From an uncultured Anaeroplasmataceae bacterium (GTDB taxonomy: Bacteria; Bacillota_I; Bacilli_A; Acholeplasmatales; Anaeroplasmataceae): 64,000 bases of DNA. Position 1 is the first letter of the stretch; every line of letters starts with the position of its first letter. Positions 16,519-25,021 of this stretch are shown here, piece by piece. The stretch is from the NCBI GenBank assembly GCA_934229535.1, contig CAKQDS010000002.1, positions 57,070 to 121,069 of the forward strand. The letters are read 5' to 3'. A program made the translations under genes and the position numbers. The notes under the pieces are model-generated. The model saw only the letters and a list, made by a program, of their open reading frames with translations, was not told the DNA's origin and did no database searches.

Positions 16519-16851
16519 TTATTTTTCCTCCTGATTTTCAATTAAAGAAATAACATAGTCATTTCTAGAATATTCAATTACTTCTTCTAATGTCTTTTTT
16601 AACAATTCCATTATTTTTTTATTTTCCAAAACCTTAGCTAAGTGATATGCTTCATCGGTGCTTAGTTCTTCATCATCAAGCCAGTCAGCTAAATTATCAA
16701 ATGCATTAAGTGAATCATCAACTCCATAATCATAAAGTCTCATAATTTCTTTATTTTTTTCATTTAAATTACCTTCATAGTAAGGATTTTCGCCTATATC
16801 CTCACCCCTCCAGTTATATTCCTTTTTTTCTCTTGTATTAGGTACGTACAT
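16519..16851 (-). CDS. Small acidic phage protein, unknown
   Basis: 110 residues, very acidic, helical. Between two fibre/baseplate genes with two-base gaps, so co-translated. No family recognised. Confidence 0.6.
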   Translation of the reverse strand: MYVPNTREKKEYNWRGEDIGENPYYEGNLNEKNKEIMRLYDYGVDDSLNAFDNLADWLDDEELSTDEAYHLAKVLENKKIMELLKKTLEEVIEYSRNDYVISLIENQEEK

Positions 16852-16853
16852 AT

Positions 16854-17849
16854 TTATTCAATCTCCTTTATAAAAAAATCTCCAGTTGACATATCACTAG
16901 GCTTTTCACTACCTAAGATAATGCGTGTCCCCTTAATGCTTTCAAGTGATACTTTGCTAGGAGTTCCATTATTATCTACATAAAGCATACATTTACTTTT
17001 GTCAGCATTGCTTGGTAAATTACTTAAAACACTTAATCTTTTAGGGACTACTGTTTCCTTAAAATTAGCAAATGTATCATAATCTACAAATAAATCATCA
17101 TATACAATATCATGAGCGCTCATTTCGCTTGTTTCAATATCTTTGAATCCAGGATAGCTTAGCTTTTGGATATAACCACTTTCATTAGCGTAAAATTCAT
17201 CTTTATTGTTTTCATATCTTAAATAAATGATTGAATGATGAGAATCTCCGTCATTTATATTAGCAATAAAGATATATTTATCAGCTGTAGCTATTCTTTT
17301 TAAGCATTTAAAAGCTTCTAAATCTGCTTCCTGCCAGTCTTTAAATTCGCCCATATGATAAATACTATTAATTAATTCTGATTGAATAGCATTGAATTTA
17401 ATAGTATTTGCATTGGACTCACTTTTAACTAAATTTAAAACTTGCATCATATCATATACTACATTAGAAGCATTATCACCTGTAATAATTATATTTTGCT
17501 TGAAATTTAAAGCCTCTGTAATCATAAATAGAAAGTTGCAGGCCTTAACTAAATTATCATTTAATCTATAAGCTAGCGTTGCTTCTACAGGACCTCTTGA
17601 GGCTGTTATTGCATATCTTTGGTCTATATGTATTTTGTGAATATGATAGTTATCTTTAATTTCAATGCTATCAAAAACAAAAGGACCACAAATACGATTA
17701 TTTGGAGTCCTAAAAACTATATTAAATATTTTACTATCATTAAATACACTGCTTGGAATATAAATTAATAAATCCATACTATTATCCTGATAGTTTTCAG
17801 TTTGAGTTGCTTTTACAACCTCTAAGCTGCTATTTAAATAAACAATCAT
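16854..17849 (-). CDS. Phage baseplate/fibre protein with BppU-like N-terminus
   Basis: 331 residues. The N-terminal 110 residues (beta-rich, with IFNIVFRTPNNRICGPFVF and RGPVEATLAYRL) resemble the fold of BppU-type upper baseplate proteins. The middle is helical. The C-terminal tail KPSDMSTGDFFIKEIE is similar to that of the next fibre protein. AAGGAG lies within the tiny upstream frame. Confidence 0.6.
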   Translation of the reverse strand: MIVYLNSSLEVVKATQTENYQDNSMDLLIYIPSSVFNDSKIFNIVFRTPNNRICGPFVFDSIEIKDNYHIHKIHIDQRYAITASRGPVEATLAYRLNDNLVKACNFLFMITEALNFKQNIIITGDNASNVVYDMMQVLNLVKSESNANTIKFNAIQSELINSIYHMGEFKDWQEADLEAFKCLKRIATADKYIFIANINDGDSHHSIIYLRYENNKDEFYANESGYIQKLSYPGFKDIETSEMSAHDIVYDDLFVDYDTFANFKETVVPKRLSVLSNLPSNADKSKCMLYVDNNGTPSKVSLESIKGTRIILGSEKPSDMSTGDFFIKEIE

Positions 17850-17853
17850 TATA

Positions 17854-17919
17854 TCATTTCTCCTTCATTGCCTCATAGGCTCCAAGAAGCATTATCACTA
17901 CAAATAAAGCACTCATCAT
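17854..17919 (-). CDS. Micro-frame with membrane helix between tail genes (21 residues)
   Basis: Begins at ATG 17919, overlapping the stop of the 789-residue gene (ATGATGA), and encodes MMSALFVVIMLLGAYEAMKE plus one Lys. It contains the ribosome binding site of the next gene. It could be a real single-helix peptide or just a coupling device. Confidence 0.35.
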   Translation of the reverse strand: MMSALFVVIMLLGAYEAMKEK

Positions 17920-20285
17920 GAGATATCGCATCCTATTTGAATAATAAGGCGTTCTCTAGAATCCTTATAGATGGCTTTAGTAGCCATAAATAATGGACTT
18001 GGAAGAATTGACTCATTATCCATTAATGGAAGTCTAAAAGACGCTTTTTGACTAATATTAGGCATCTCATAAAGCGTAAATGTGTAATTATCCATAAAGT
18101 TATTACTCCTAGAATATGGCACTTCCTTTTCAACATAAACATTGATATTTAATGAGTCAGTAAATGTAGTCGCTTCAGCATAACTATCAAATGCATAATT
18201 ATCCTTTGCCTCTACTATTAGATAAGCCTTATGAGCCTCTATAAGCTTAACAACACGCTTATAAACCTTGTTTCCATCATAATTAACACATAATAAGTAT
18301 TCCTTATCAGGATTGATTTGAGGGCCCTTTAAAGCAATAATTCTATCTAAAATCATTGTATCAGGATTATAGGTTGATTCAAACTGAGTAGCGACTCCTA
18401 TTGACTCAGCTATCTTAAATTCACATCTTGATAAATTAATAATACTTGTATAAAGATTATTATTAATCGTTGTTTGAATGCTAGAAACATACCAATCATT
18501 ACTATCAATTATAATTTTGTCTCCTGGATTTGGAAGAATATTACCTAAATAACCTATGCTCATTATTTCATTTCCTTGCTTATTTGCAACGTTTTTAAGT
18601 TCAGTTATAGCATTATCTATATCAATAATACCAGCACCGCCCTCATAAGTCCTAGAAGCCGTCTTCCTGGCGTTTTCATTAAGTGGCGCTATATCTTTAT
18701 CACTATTTAATAAGCACTTTGTTATAGGTTTATAAATAACGTTAAAAGCATTATCAAGTGGATTTTCAGCAGGAGCTTTAGTCTTATATAAATCATTATT
18801 TACTGCAAGTGCCATTGAATAAACCTTAATTTGCTTAAGTAAGTCTTTATAATCAAAGTCATACGTTCCCGTATACCTACATATATTATCATAATTAATA
18901 TTTAAATCCTCACTTGAGTGAATACCTAATATATTTTGTGAAGCCTTCCTTAAAAATGGACCATTTACACCATAAATAAGTTTTTTATAAAGTGTTGTAT
19001 TTTGCTTATTGTATATGCCCTCAATATAAGGCGTATTAGTAGTGTAATAACAATAATTAGCTTGATTAACTACATCTATTAAGTCATATTGTTTCTTCTC
19101 TAAAAGATATGGTGTTAAATCAATCGCATAATCAATATATCCTAATGTAAAGTCAGCTGTTTCAGCGTTTAGACTTAAATTACCCACTATTAAATTAACC
19201 ATACCCTCTTTAATATCAATTACTACTGGATAATCAGATTTGGAATCTATGTTATATCCACATTCTTCATTTAAATATCCGATTAAAGCTGAAAAATAAA
19301 AATATCCTTCATATCCATTATCCTTGCTCCATATGTTATCCTTTGTATTAGGTTCCAAGATAATGCCAATTGTTCCTAGTGATTTTGCTTTTTGTACATT
19401 TTCAACATTAAAGATATGACTATCTAAAGGAATACTAATAACAAGTCTTTTAGGAAATGGACTTTTTGCTTCAAACTTAACTATCTCTTCAGCACGTGTA
19501 GGTAATATTAGCTTCATAGAATCACTATTAAGCTCTACGTCATCCGCTCTTGGCGTTAGATTTTCTACTTTAGTTAAATTAGTTCTATCGACCACGTCAG
19601 AGGCCTCACATTCAACCATAGAACAATATTCATCTACATTTTGAGTAATTACCTTAGATATGATTTTATTCTCATCTAAAACGAAAGAATTATGCTTTTT
19701 TAGATTGTCAAAAACTATACTATATTTAGAATTTTTATAAACAAGTCTTGGTATCATTTGCATACTTCTTCCTATTTCTAGCATTGCATCAAAGAAAGTA
19801 GTTCCTGGACCAAAGAAAAATTCACGTGAGATTGTTGAATTATAAATATCTATATTATCTATTCTTGAAAAATCATAATCAAGATTATATTTATCATTCA
19901 TTAATAATAACAATACTAAAAGCTTTGCATAATTATTATTTAAGTCATATTTAACGCCACCATAGGACCATTCAATATGATTATTTGTGAAAGTCTTAGA
20001 GCCCAGAATATAGCATTCTAATATCTTTGTTAGCTCAATTAAAGTAGCCTGATGAGTATAACAGCCTGGCATAGTTATAATCTCTGTAGCCTCAGTTGAC
20101 ATAAAGAAATACATACCATCAATTTCACAAAGCGTAAATGGTGGAATATTAAATGTAAATATTCTCGAGATAAATGAAAATGAGCCTGAATCTAAAGCCT
20201 CATCTATTCTTCTATCAATGTTAATAGTTTTATCAATTATTGAGGTAATTTCATACCATCCATTATTATAAAATAATCTAACCAT
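17916..20285 (-). CDS. Phage tail protein (tail-tip/Tal-like)
   Basis: 789 residues, the largest structural gene. It combines beta-rich segments in the first ~250 residues (MYFFMSTEATEIITMPGCYT) with a later region containing DNDWYVS-like OB-fold features. This is typical of distal tail/tail-associated proteins that follow the tail core. There is no lysozyme or peptidase motif. Exact role within the tail is inferred from position. Confidence 0.65.
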   Translation of the reverse strand: MVRLFYNNGWYEITSIIDKTINIDRRIDEALDSGSFSFISRIFTFNIPPFTLCEIDGMYFFMSTEATEIITMPGCYTHQATLIELTKILECYILGSKTFTNNHIEWSYGGVKYDLNNNYAKLLVLLLLMNDKYNLDYDFSRIDNIDIYNSTISREFFFGPGTTFFDAMLEIGRSMQMIPRLVYKNSKYSIVFDNLKKHNSFVLDENKIISKVITQNVDEYCSMVECEASDVVDRTNLTKVENLTPRADDVELNSDSMKLILPTRAEEIVKFEAKSPFPKRLVISIPLDSHIFNVENVQKAKSLGTIGIILEPNTKDNIWSKDNGYEGYFYFSALIGYLNEECGYNIDSKSDYPVVIDIKEGMVNLIVGNLSLNAETADFTLGYIDYAIDLTPYLLEKKQYDLIDVVNQANYCYYTTNTPYIEGIYNKQNTTLYKKLIYGVNGPFLRKASQNILGIHSSEDLNINYDNICRYTGTYDFDYKDLLKQIKVYSMALAVNNDLYKTKAPAENPLDNAFNVIYKPITKCLLNSDKDIAPLNENARKTASRTYEGGAGIIDIDNAITELKNVANKQGNEIMSIGYLGNILPNPGDKIIIDSNDWYVSSIQTTINNNLYTSIINLSRCEFKIAESIGVATQFESTYNPDTMILDRIIALKGPQINPDKEYLLCVNYDGNKVYKRVVKLIEAHKAYLIVEAKDNYAFDSYAEATTFTDSLNINVYVEKEVPYSRSNNFMDNYTFTLYEMPNISQKASFRLPLMDNESILPSPLFMATKAIYKDSRERLIIQIGCDIS

Positions 20286-20737
20286 TAGTGCCTCCTTGAA
20301 GTAGTAATGTCCTTTAATGATGAATAACCATATCTAGCCCTTGATTGAGATAGCTTACGCTCTTCCCATCTTTTACGATAATTTTCTTCTAGTACAGTAG
20401 TAGCAACCTGTACGCCTATTATTCCTATACCCATAGTAGGATTAGAAAATGACAAGGCAGCAAGCCCTACAGCCTGACCTATATTATTGACTCTTTCTTG
20501 TGAATAAGAATTACCAGTATATTTACCTACATTTGAGGTAGCATAGCTCATAGCATTTTTAGTAAGCAAATAAGTTAATCCTAGAGTTTTTGCTCTAGCT
20601 AGATTTTGAGCCCCAGCCTGAGATTTAGGAGCTACCATTTCTGTTGCTTGAGCAGGTGTTTTTGCATCCGTTTTAGCTTCAGTAGTTGTAGTTCCTGTAG
20701 TTTTATCCTGGACTATTACCTTAATTTCATTACTCAT
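20285..20737 (-). CDS. Phage protein with Gly/Ala-rich hydrophobic middle, unknown
   Basis: 150 residues: Thr/Ala-rich start, hydrophobic, probably helical middle (QAVGLAALSFSNPTMGIGII) and a basic C-terminus. It occupies the slot where a tape-measure gene is usually found but is far too short for an ordinary long tail. Role unknown. Confidence 0.6.
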   Translation of the reverse strand: MSNEIKVIVQDKTTGTTTTEAKTDAKTPAQATEMVAPKSQAGAQNLARAKTLGLTYLLTKNAMSYATSNVGKYTGNSYSQERVNNIGQAVGLAALSFSNPTMGIGIIGVQVATTVLEENYRKRWEERKLSQSRARYGYSSLKDITTSRRH

Positions 20738-20740
20738 AAA

Positions 20741-21589
20741 CTAACCCTCATAATTGCATACAAAAATAATTTTAAATTTAATTGAGTCTCCAAAAGTACC
20801 TTGATATATTAAATCACGTAATATCATATCTTTAGTATAATCAATTACATAGGAGCCATCAGGAAGCTCTATTGACTTAAAATTAACGGAGTAAGTCTTT
20901 TTACCCTTACCAAATGAGCTTAATATCTTTTGATGAAGCTTATCATTTTTAAAGCATAATAAATCAACTGATATAGCAATTGCACTACCATTATAAAGAT
21001 TTTCTTGTAATTCATTGTTTTTAATATTATGAGGCTCTACTATTGCAAGATCACTAGCCTCAATATTAATAGCGCCCTTTAAAAGAACATTATCAAGATA
21101 GATTTTTTGATTATTTGCATATTCAAACTCCTCAAATAAATGAATTTCACCATAAACCATTATCTTATAGCATTCATGACCATTTAGAGTAGCTGACTCA
21201 CCATCACTACGTGTAAAATTAATAAATTGAGCTTGATTATTATCTGGAAATTCTACAACCTGATTATTAAGTCCTTGTAATGTATCCTCAATACGAACAA
21301 TAATAGGCTTTGCTCTTATACGCTCAATAGGAGCATAAAATTCAGCGATTATTTGTATAGTCCTAGAATTAACACTAACACTATCTACGCTGCCTCCCTG
21401 AGCCCTTAAAACACCATAGGCGTGTGTATCCGGGATAAATTCCTTTAAGCCTTTCATTGCTTCAGGATTTTCAATATATTTAAGTGAAAACATCGCATCA
21501 TATTTAGGATTATCATTTTCATCATGTCCGATATAATTAAGGACATTTTCTAAATACTGTGTAAAATATTCTATTTTAGACTCCGTCAT
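20741..21589 (-). CDS. Phage structural protein, probably tail
   Basis: 282 residues from ATG 21589, which is preceded by GGAGG at proper spacing inside the end of the upstream gene; an earlier ATG at 21610 has no such site. Beta-rich with no signature motif. It lies between head-tail connector genes and tail-tip genes, so a tail tube or adaptor role is likely. Confidence 0.6.
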   Translation of the reverse strand: MTESKIEYFTQYLENVLNYIGHDENDNPKYDAMFSLKYIENPEAMKGLKEFIPDTHAYGVLRAQGGSVDSVSVNSRTIQIIAEFYAPIERIRAKPIIVRIEDTLQGLNNQVVEFPDNNQAQFINFTRSDGESATLNGHECYKIMVYGEIHLFEEFEYANNQKIYLDNVLLKGAINIEASDLAIVEPHNIKNNELQENLYNGSAIAISVDLLCFKNDKLHQKILSSFGKGKKTYSVNFKSIELPDGSYVIDYTKDMILRDLIYQGTFGDSIKFKIIFVCNYEG

Positions 21590-21905
21590 TGTCAAGACCT
21601 CCTTCAACAAATATATTTAAATGAGCTATGGTAGTTCTAGTCCAGCTATTTATAGCTCTATCTACCCAGCCCTTAGACGATTTATTTTTAGTATGTGTAA
21701 ACAGGGCATATCTACTTGTAGGAACTGGGGCGTTATCAACACCTATAACAATAAAGAAACCATCAGGAGTTTTAGTAGGTGCTTGTATTCCATTTTGTCT
21801 TAAATTACCAGTCGAATAGGGATATTTTAAGGGATAATCAGGATTAGGACAAAACTTTTTAAGACAAGCACATAACTCCATTGCTTCCTTTTGTGTAAGT
21901 ATCAT
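21576..21905 (-). CDS. Phage head-tail connector-region protein
   Basis: 109 residues, compact, with basic and aromatic positions (YPYSTGNLRQNGI). The position, third after the capsid gene, is that of HK97-gp10-like or minor connector proteins. No decisive motif. It overlaps both neighbours. Confidence 0.55.
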   Translation of the reverse strand: MILTQKEAMELCACLKKFCPNPDYPLKYPYSTGNLRQNGIQAPTKTPDGFFIVIGVDNAPVPTSRYALFTHTKNKSSKGWVDRAINSWTRTTIAHLNIFVEGGLDNDGV

Positions 21906-22225
21906 TCTAAATAAATCCTTGACTCGCCCTGGAAGTTCTCAGTATCTACTCTTCTTTTGAATTCTAAAGAATTAAGGCTATTTTCAATATTAACAACCTT
22001 AGCCCCTTTTGGAATTAAAGCACACTTAATAAAATCATCTATTGAGACATCACACCAGCCATTAACCTTTAAAATATAGTTGAATTTATCAGTATTAAGG
22101 CCAGTAGCATAGCTTTGTCTACGATTATTAATATTTTCAGGAGTAGCCTTAAAATATGTACCATTAGTCATATTATAACAAGTCATATAATCATCAGATG
22201 TATCATGAATTGTATTAAGTCCCAT
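21902..22225 (-). CDS. Phage head-tail connector-region protein
   Basis: 107 residues, hydrophilic, beta-rich in its C-terminal half. Stop/start overlaps on both sides. Probably a head completion or stopper protein by position only. Confidence 0.55.
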   Translation of the reverse strand: MGLNTIHDTSDDYMTCYNMTNGTYFKATPENINNRRQSYATGLNTDKFNYILKVNGWCDVSIDDFIKCALIPKGAKVVNIENSLNSLEFKRRVDTENFQGESRIYLE

Positions 22226-22620
22226 TAATAGCCACCTCCTAGAATTCCATAGCGTAATAAGATATTTATTACTTGATCATCATAAGCTTTCTTTTGTTCA
22301 TTTATATTAGCGTTAGCTTTGATATTACCATTGTCAATAATAAAACGCATTTGATACATTTGAGCCCAGTACATACCCTCATATATATCACTTTCATTAT
22401 TCGCTTCATCAGCAATATAATTATTCAAAAGCTTTGTATAATCCTTGCCTCTATTTTGAATAATTAAGTCATTTACCATTTCACAAGCCTCATCAAGCCA
22501 GTTATCTATAGCTAGATTTTTAGAAGCAAATGCTCCTTGATTAACCATATTTTCAAGCGGATAGCCGAATGTATCTTCTATATCATTTTTTGTAATTAAT
22601 CTAGTATAAAGCTTCTTCAT
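22225..22620 (-). CDS. Phage head-tail adaptor-like protein
   Basis: 131 residues, mostly alpha-helical (DNWLDEACEMVNDLIIQNRG, MYWAQMYQMRFIIDNGNI). An all-helical protein of this size directly after the capsid gene is characteristic of gp6/gp15-type adaptors that bind the portal. Confidence 0.6.
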   Translation of the reverse strand: MKKLYTRLITKNDIEDTFGYPLENMVNQGAFASKNLAIDNWLDEACEMVNDLIIQNRGKDYTKLLNNYIADEANNESDIYEGMYWAQMYQMRFIIDNGNIKANANINEQKKAYDDQVINILLRYGILGGGY

Positions 22621-22636
22621 AATGCCTCCTTCTTAT

Positions 22637-22662
22637 AAAAGAAAGGGCGGAATTAACCGCCC
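22637..22662 (-). terminator. Terminator after the capsid gene
   Basis: GGGCGG/CCGCCC stem (22645-22662) with a six-base loop followed on the minus strand by TTTCTTTT. It would set capsid mRNA apart from the tail genes, as commonly seen in phages. Confidence 0.7.
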
Positions 22663-22677
22663 ATATTAAATACTATT

Positions 22678-23547
22678 TTAGACTTGTGGAGATGATCCTG
22701 ATGTTTGAGCAGCAGCCTTAGTAATTAAATAAATTCCCTTTGCTCTTTCCGCCTTAACATAAGTATCGTGATAAATTCTTACGTCAATAATTGAACCATC
22801 ATAGCCAGGAGCCTGTTCATAGAACTTCGCTCTTTGTAATTTAACAACTGATGCTTGGCACTCAGGAACTACTATTAATGCTTGAACATCAGTGCTAGGC
22901 CAACGTCTCTTAGGTACATATACGATTTTAGCATCGTCATACATAGTAACCTTACTTGACATACGACCATTCCAGTTACCCTCAGAAATAAATTTAGTAA
23001 GACCTTTAGCATTCTTAAATAACTTGCTTGATGTACGAGGTACATACATAATTGCAGACTCGGTAGGAATCTCCTCATTACGAATATTATCCATAGCGGT
23101 ATCTAGTGTATCAACTAAATTATCAGCTGTTAAAGTAGTTGAATTTGCAGTTTGAATATCATCAGCCTCTGATAATGTCTTAAGACGATATTTATCAATA
23201 GTAGGAACAGCTACTCTTCTTAAATATTCATTATAGAACTGAATACCAGTAGTTCCACTTTCCTCTAAATCCATAGAGTCGATTTTAAGTTCATCACCGC
23301 AGTCTTGTGTTAATTCATGCATTTCCCAAGTTAATGTAGTATCTTTTTTCGCAAAACCATCTTTTCTTGAATAAGTACCCATTTCATATGAATCGAATTC
23401 GATAACTGGAACTTTAACTGCTTTAGTTCCCATGAATTCTACGTTTGAAACAACTAAATCATCTGTACAAGATGCTTCAGCCATAACCTTATATGTATTT
23501 AGTGCATTTGCTAAATACTTTGTAATTAATGCGATTGCATTTGCCAT
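22678..23547 (-). CDS. Major capsid protein
   Basis: 289 residues. It begins MANAIALITKYLANALNTYK and contains a mixed alpha/beta pattern with EEIPTESAIMYVPRTSS typical of HK97-fold capsid proteins from Bacillota phages. It follows a GP20-like scaffold gene and is followed by a strong terminator, as expected for the most abundant virion protein. Confidence 0.82.
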   Translation of the reverse strand: MANAIALITKYLANALNTYKVMAEASCTDDLVVSNVEFMGTKAVKVPVIEFDSYEMGTYSRKDGFAKKDTTLTWEMHELTQDCGDELKIDSMDLEESGTTGIQFYNEYLRRVAVPTIDKYRLKTLSEADDIQTANSTTLTADNLVDTLDTAMDNIRNEEIPTESAIMYVPRTSSKLFKNAKGLTKFISEGNWNGRMSSKVTMYDDAKIVYVPKRRWPSTDVQALIVVPECQASVVKLQRAKFYEQAPGYDGSIIDVRIYHDTYVKAERAKGIYLITKAAAQTSGSSPQV

Positions 23548-23570
23548 AATTTTATTTTCCTCACTTTATT

Positions 23571-24128
23571 CTATAATTTTGTTAAAACCTCATCATAGCC
23601 AAGATCATTATTACCACTTCCACTAGGCTGTGGTGCAAATGAATGTGAATATGATGCTTTAGGATTATTGCTAGGTTCATCTAGCATATCCTTATAGTTC
23701 TCTTTGAATGCTTTAGTAATTTCTTCTAGCTTGTCTCCCTCATATGTTTTTGAGGTTTCATTATATTTTAAATTACTAAAATCAAATGAGCCTACTAACA
23801 ATTCAGGATGACTATTAAATCCTAGACTCTTAATGAAGTCAGTTCTACGTCCTTTTTCAGCTTCTGCAGTAAGCTTCTCATAGTTCTTCTTCATATCGTC
23901 ATAGTCTTTCATACCATCCAATTTAGCACTTAATTCTTTAATTTTATTAAGCGCCTCCTGGTGTTTTTCGCTTGCAATAAAGCCTGATAAATCATAAGTA
24001 TCAATAGCGGTCTTTTTAGCATTATTAATATCATTACCATTGATAGACAAAATGCTAGCAATAACCTCAGCCTTATTTTCGTCATTAACACCATTCTTTA
24101 AAATTTCTTGTAATTGTTCTTTCTTCAT
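23571..24128 (-). CDS. Phage scaffolding protein (GP20-like)
   Basis: 185 residues with a long acidic coiled coil (about 55-100: QEALNKIKELSAKLDGMKDY) and a Pro/Ser/Gly-rich tail. This is the profile of GP20/SPP1-gp11 scaffolds that template procapsid assembly. Directly upstream of the capsid gene. Confidence 0.78.
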   Translation of the reverse strand: MKKEQLQEILKNGVNDENKAEVIASILSINGNDINNAKKTAIDTYDLSGFIASEKHQEALNKIKELSAKLDGMKDYDDMKKNYEKLTAEAEKGRRTDFIKSLGFNSHPELLVGSFDFSNLKYNETSKTYEGDKLEEITKAFKENYKDMLDEPSNNPKASYSHSFAPQPSGSGNNDLGYDEVLTKL

Positions 24129-24292
24129 GTATCCTCCATACTGTGTTTATACGAGATCACATTTCTCACGTGATTCAACATATATCTTCTTTTGTTAATA
24201 ATGAGAAGCAACATCAAAATTTGCCTTGCTTTACGTCCTAGCAATATGGACAATGCTATCGTTTTTACGTTTCATCAGCCTCAACATATAAC
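24129..24292. other. Noncoding gap with decayed-looking sequence
   Basis: 164 bases with several stops in all minus frames. Two short related segments, AAGNTATATGTTGA (near 24175 and 24285), occur in it. The broken frames contain CPYC-like and YVESRE-like pieces, so a small gene may have been lost here. No promoter or terminator seen. Confidence 0.3.
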
Positions 24293-24508
24293 TTACATAA
24301 CCTTATCAGCTACGAAGTCAACGATTTGATTATCACCACAAACTAGATTATCATCATAATTTGCATTGATATGTTTAGTGAAATCATCAAAGTTTTCACT
24401 ATTGACAATAACGATATATGGACGTGGCGCATTAGGTGTCATAATATGTACACAAACTAATGTTTCAGCTTCCTCAATTGTCTTGTTTAGATATTCCTTC
24501 TTTGGCAT
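24293..24508 (-). CDS. Small phage protein, unknown
   Basis: 71 residues, soluble, alpha/beta (AETLVCVHIMTPNAPRPYIV). Overlaps the end of the membrane protein gene upstream. No function recognised. Confidence 0.55.
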   Translation of the reverse strand: MPKKEYLNKTIEEAETLVCVHIMTPNAPRPYIVIVNSENFDDFTKHINANYDDNLVCGDNQIVDFVADKVM

Positions 24509-24812
24509 CTTTCTTCTTCCTTCCTTTAATTTTTTCTATTATTTTTCTAGTTCCTATAGCAAGTCCTATGCATAGTGGTATCTCTGGAGTAAACGGCCCA
24601 GCCCAAAACAATAGACAAGCATTAGCATAGGTTAAATGCCATTTATTTTTAGTAATAAAAAATAAGGCATAACCCACGATTATAGGACTATTACAAATAA
24701 GCCAATAGCACAAAAAAAGGACTAGTGTATGTAAGTCCTTGCATTCATTTATGATATATTTAAAAAACTTCTTCAGTCTCTTCACATATTGATTACCTCG
24801 ATTTTTTTGCAT
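24474..24812 (-). CDS. Small phage membrane protein, unknown
   Basis: 112 residues from ATG 24812; two or three membrane helices (about 25-45, 55-80) and a basic C-terminal tail (KIKGRKKKDAKE). It starts just beyond a terminator hairpin, so its expression may be reduced. Perhaps an accessory gene inserted between portal/minor capsid and scaffold genes. Confidence 0.55.
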   Translation of the reverse strand: MQKNRGNQYVKRLKKFFKYIINECKDLHTLVLFLCYWLICNSPIIVGYALFFITKNKWHLTYANACLLFWAGPFTPEIPLCIGLAIGTRKIIEKIKGRKKKDAKEGISKQDN

Positions 24813-24817
24813 AATAA

Positions 24818-24841
24818 AAGCACTCAATTACGAGTGCTTAA
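24818..24841 (-). terminator. Terminator hairpin within the head operon
   Basis: AAGCACTC/GAGTGCTT stem followed by TTTTATT on the minus strand, seven bases beyond the stop of the 63-residue gene. Confidence 0.65.
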
Positions 24842-24847
24842 GTACTA

Positions 24848-25021
24848 CTAATATTTTTCTCCTCTAGCTGCTGCTTCATTATATAGTCTTAAATATTCAG
24901 CATAAGCTTTCTTGGCTTCCTCAGGAGCGCCGTCAACAAGACCACGATCAACTCTGAGAGAATCATCTTTTTTTAAGTATTGACAACATTCAGCGAAATA
25001 ATCAAATATTAATTTTTTCAT
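24848..25021 (-). CDS. Small phage protein, unknown
   Basis: 57 residues from ATG 25021, preceded by AAAGGAGG. Helical and acidic. Its start overlaps the stop of the minor capsid gene. Function unknown. Confidence 0.6.
   Translation of the reverse strand: MKKLIFDYFAECCQYLKKDDSLRVDRGLVDGAPEEAKKAYAEYLRLYNEAAARGEKY

Noticed and set aside
23432..23626. Plus-strand frames across capsid and tail genes.
   Set aside because: They have no binding sites and mirror the codon pattern of the minus-strand genes.
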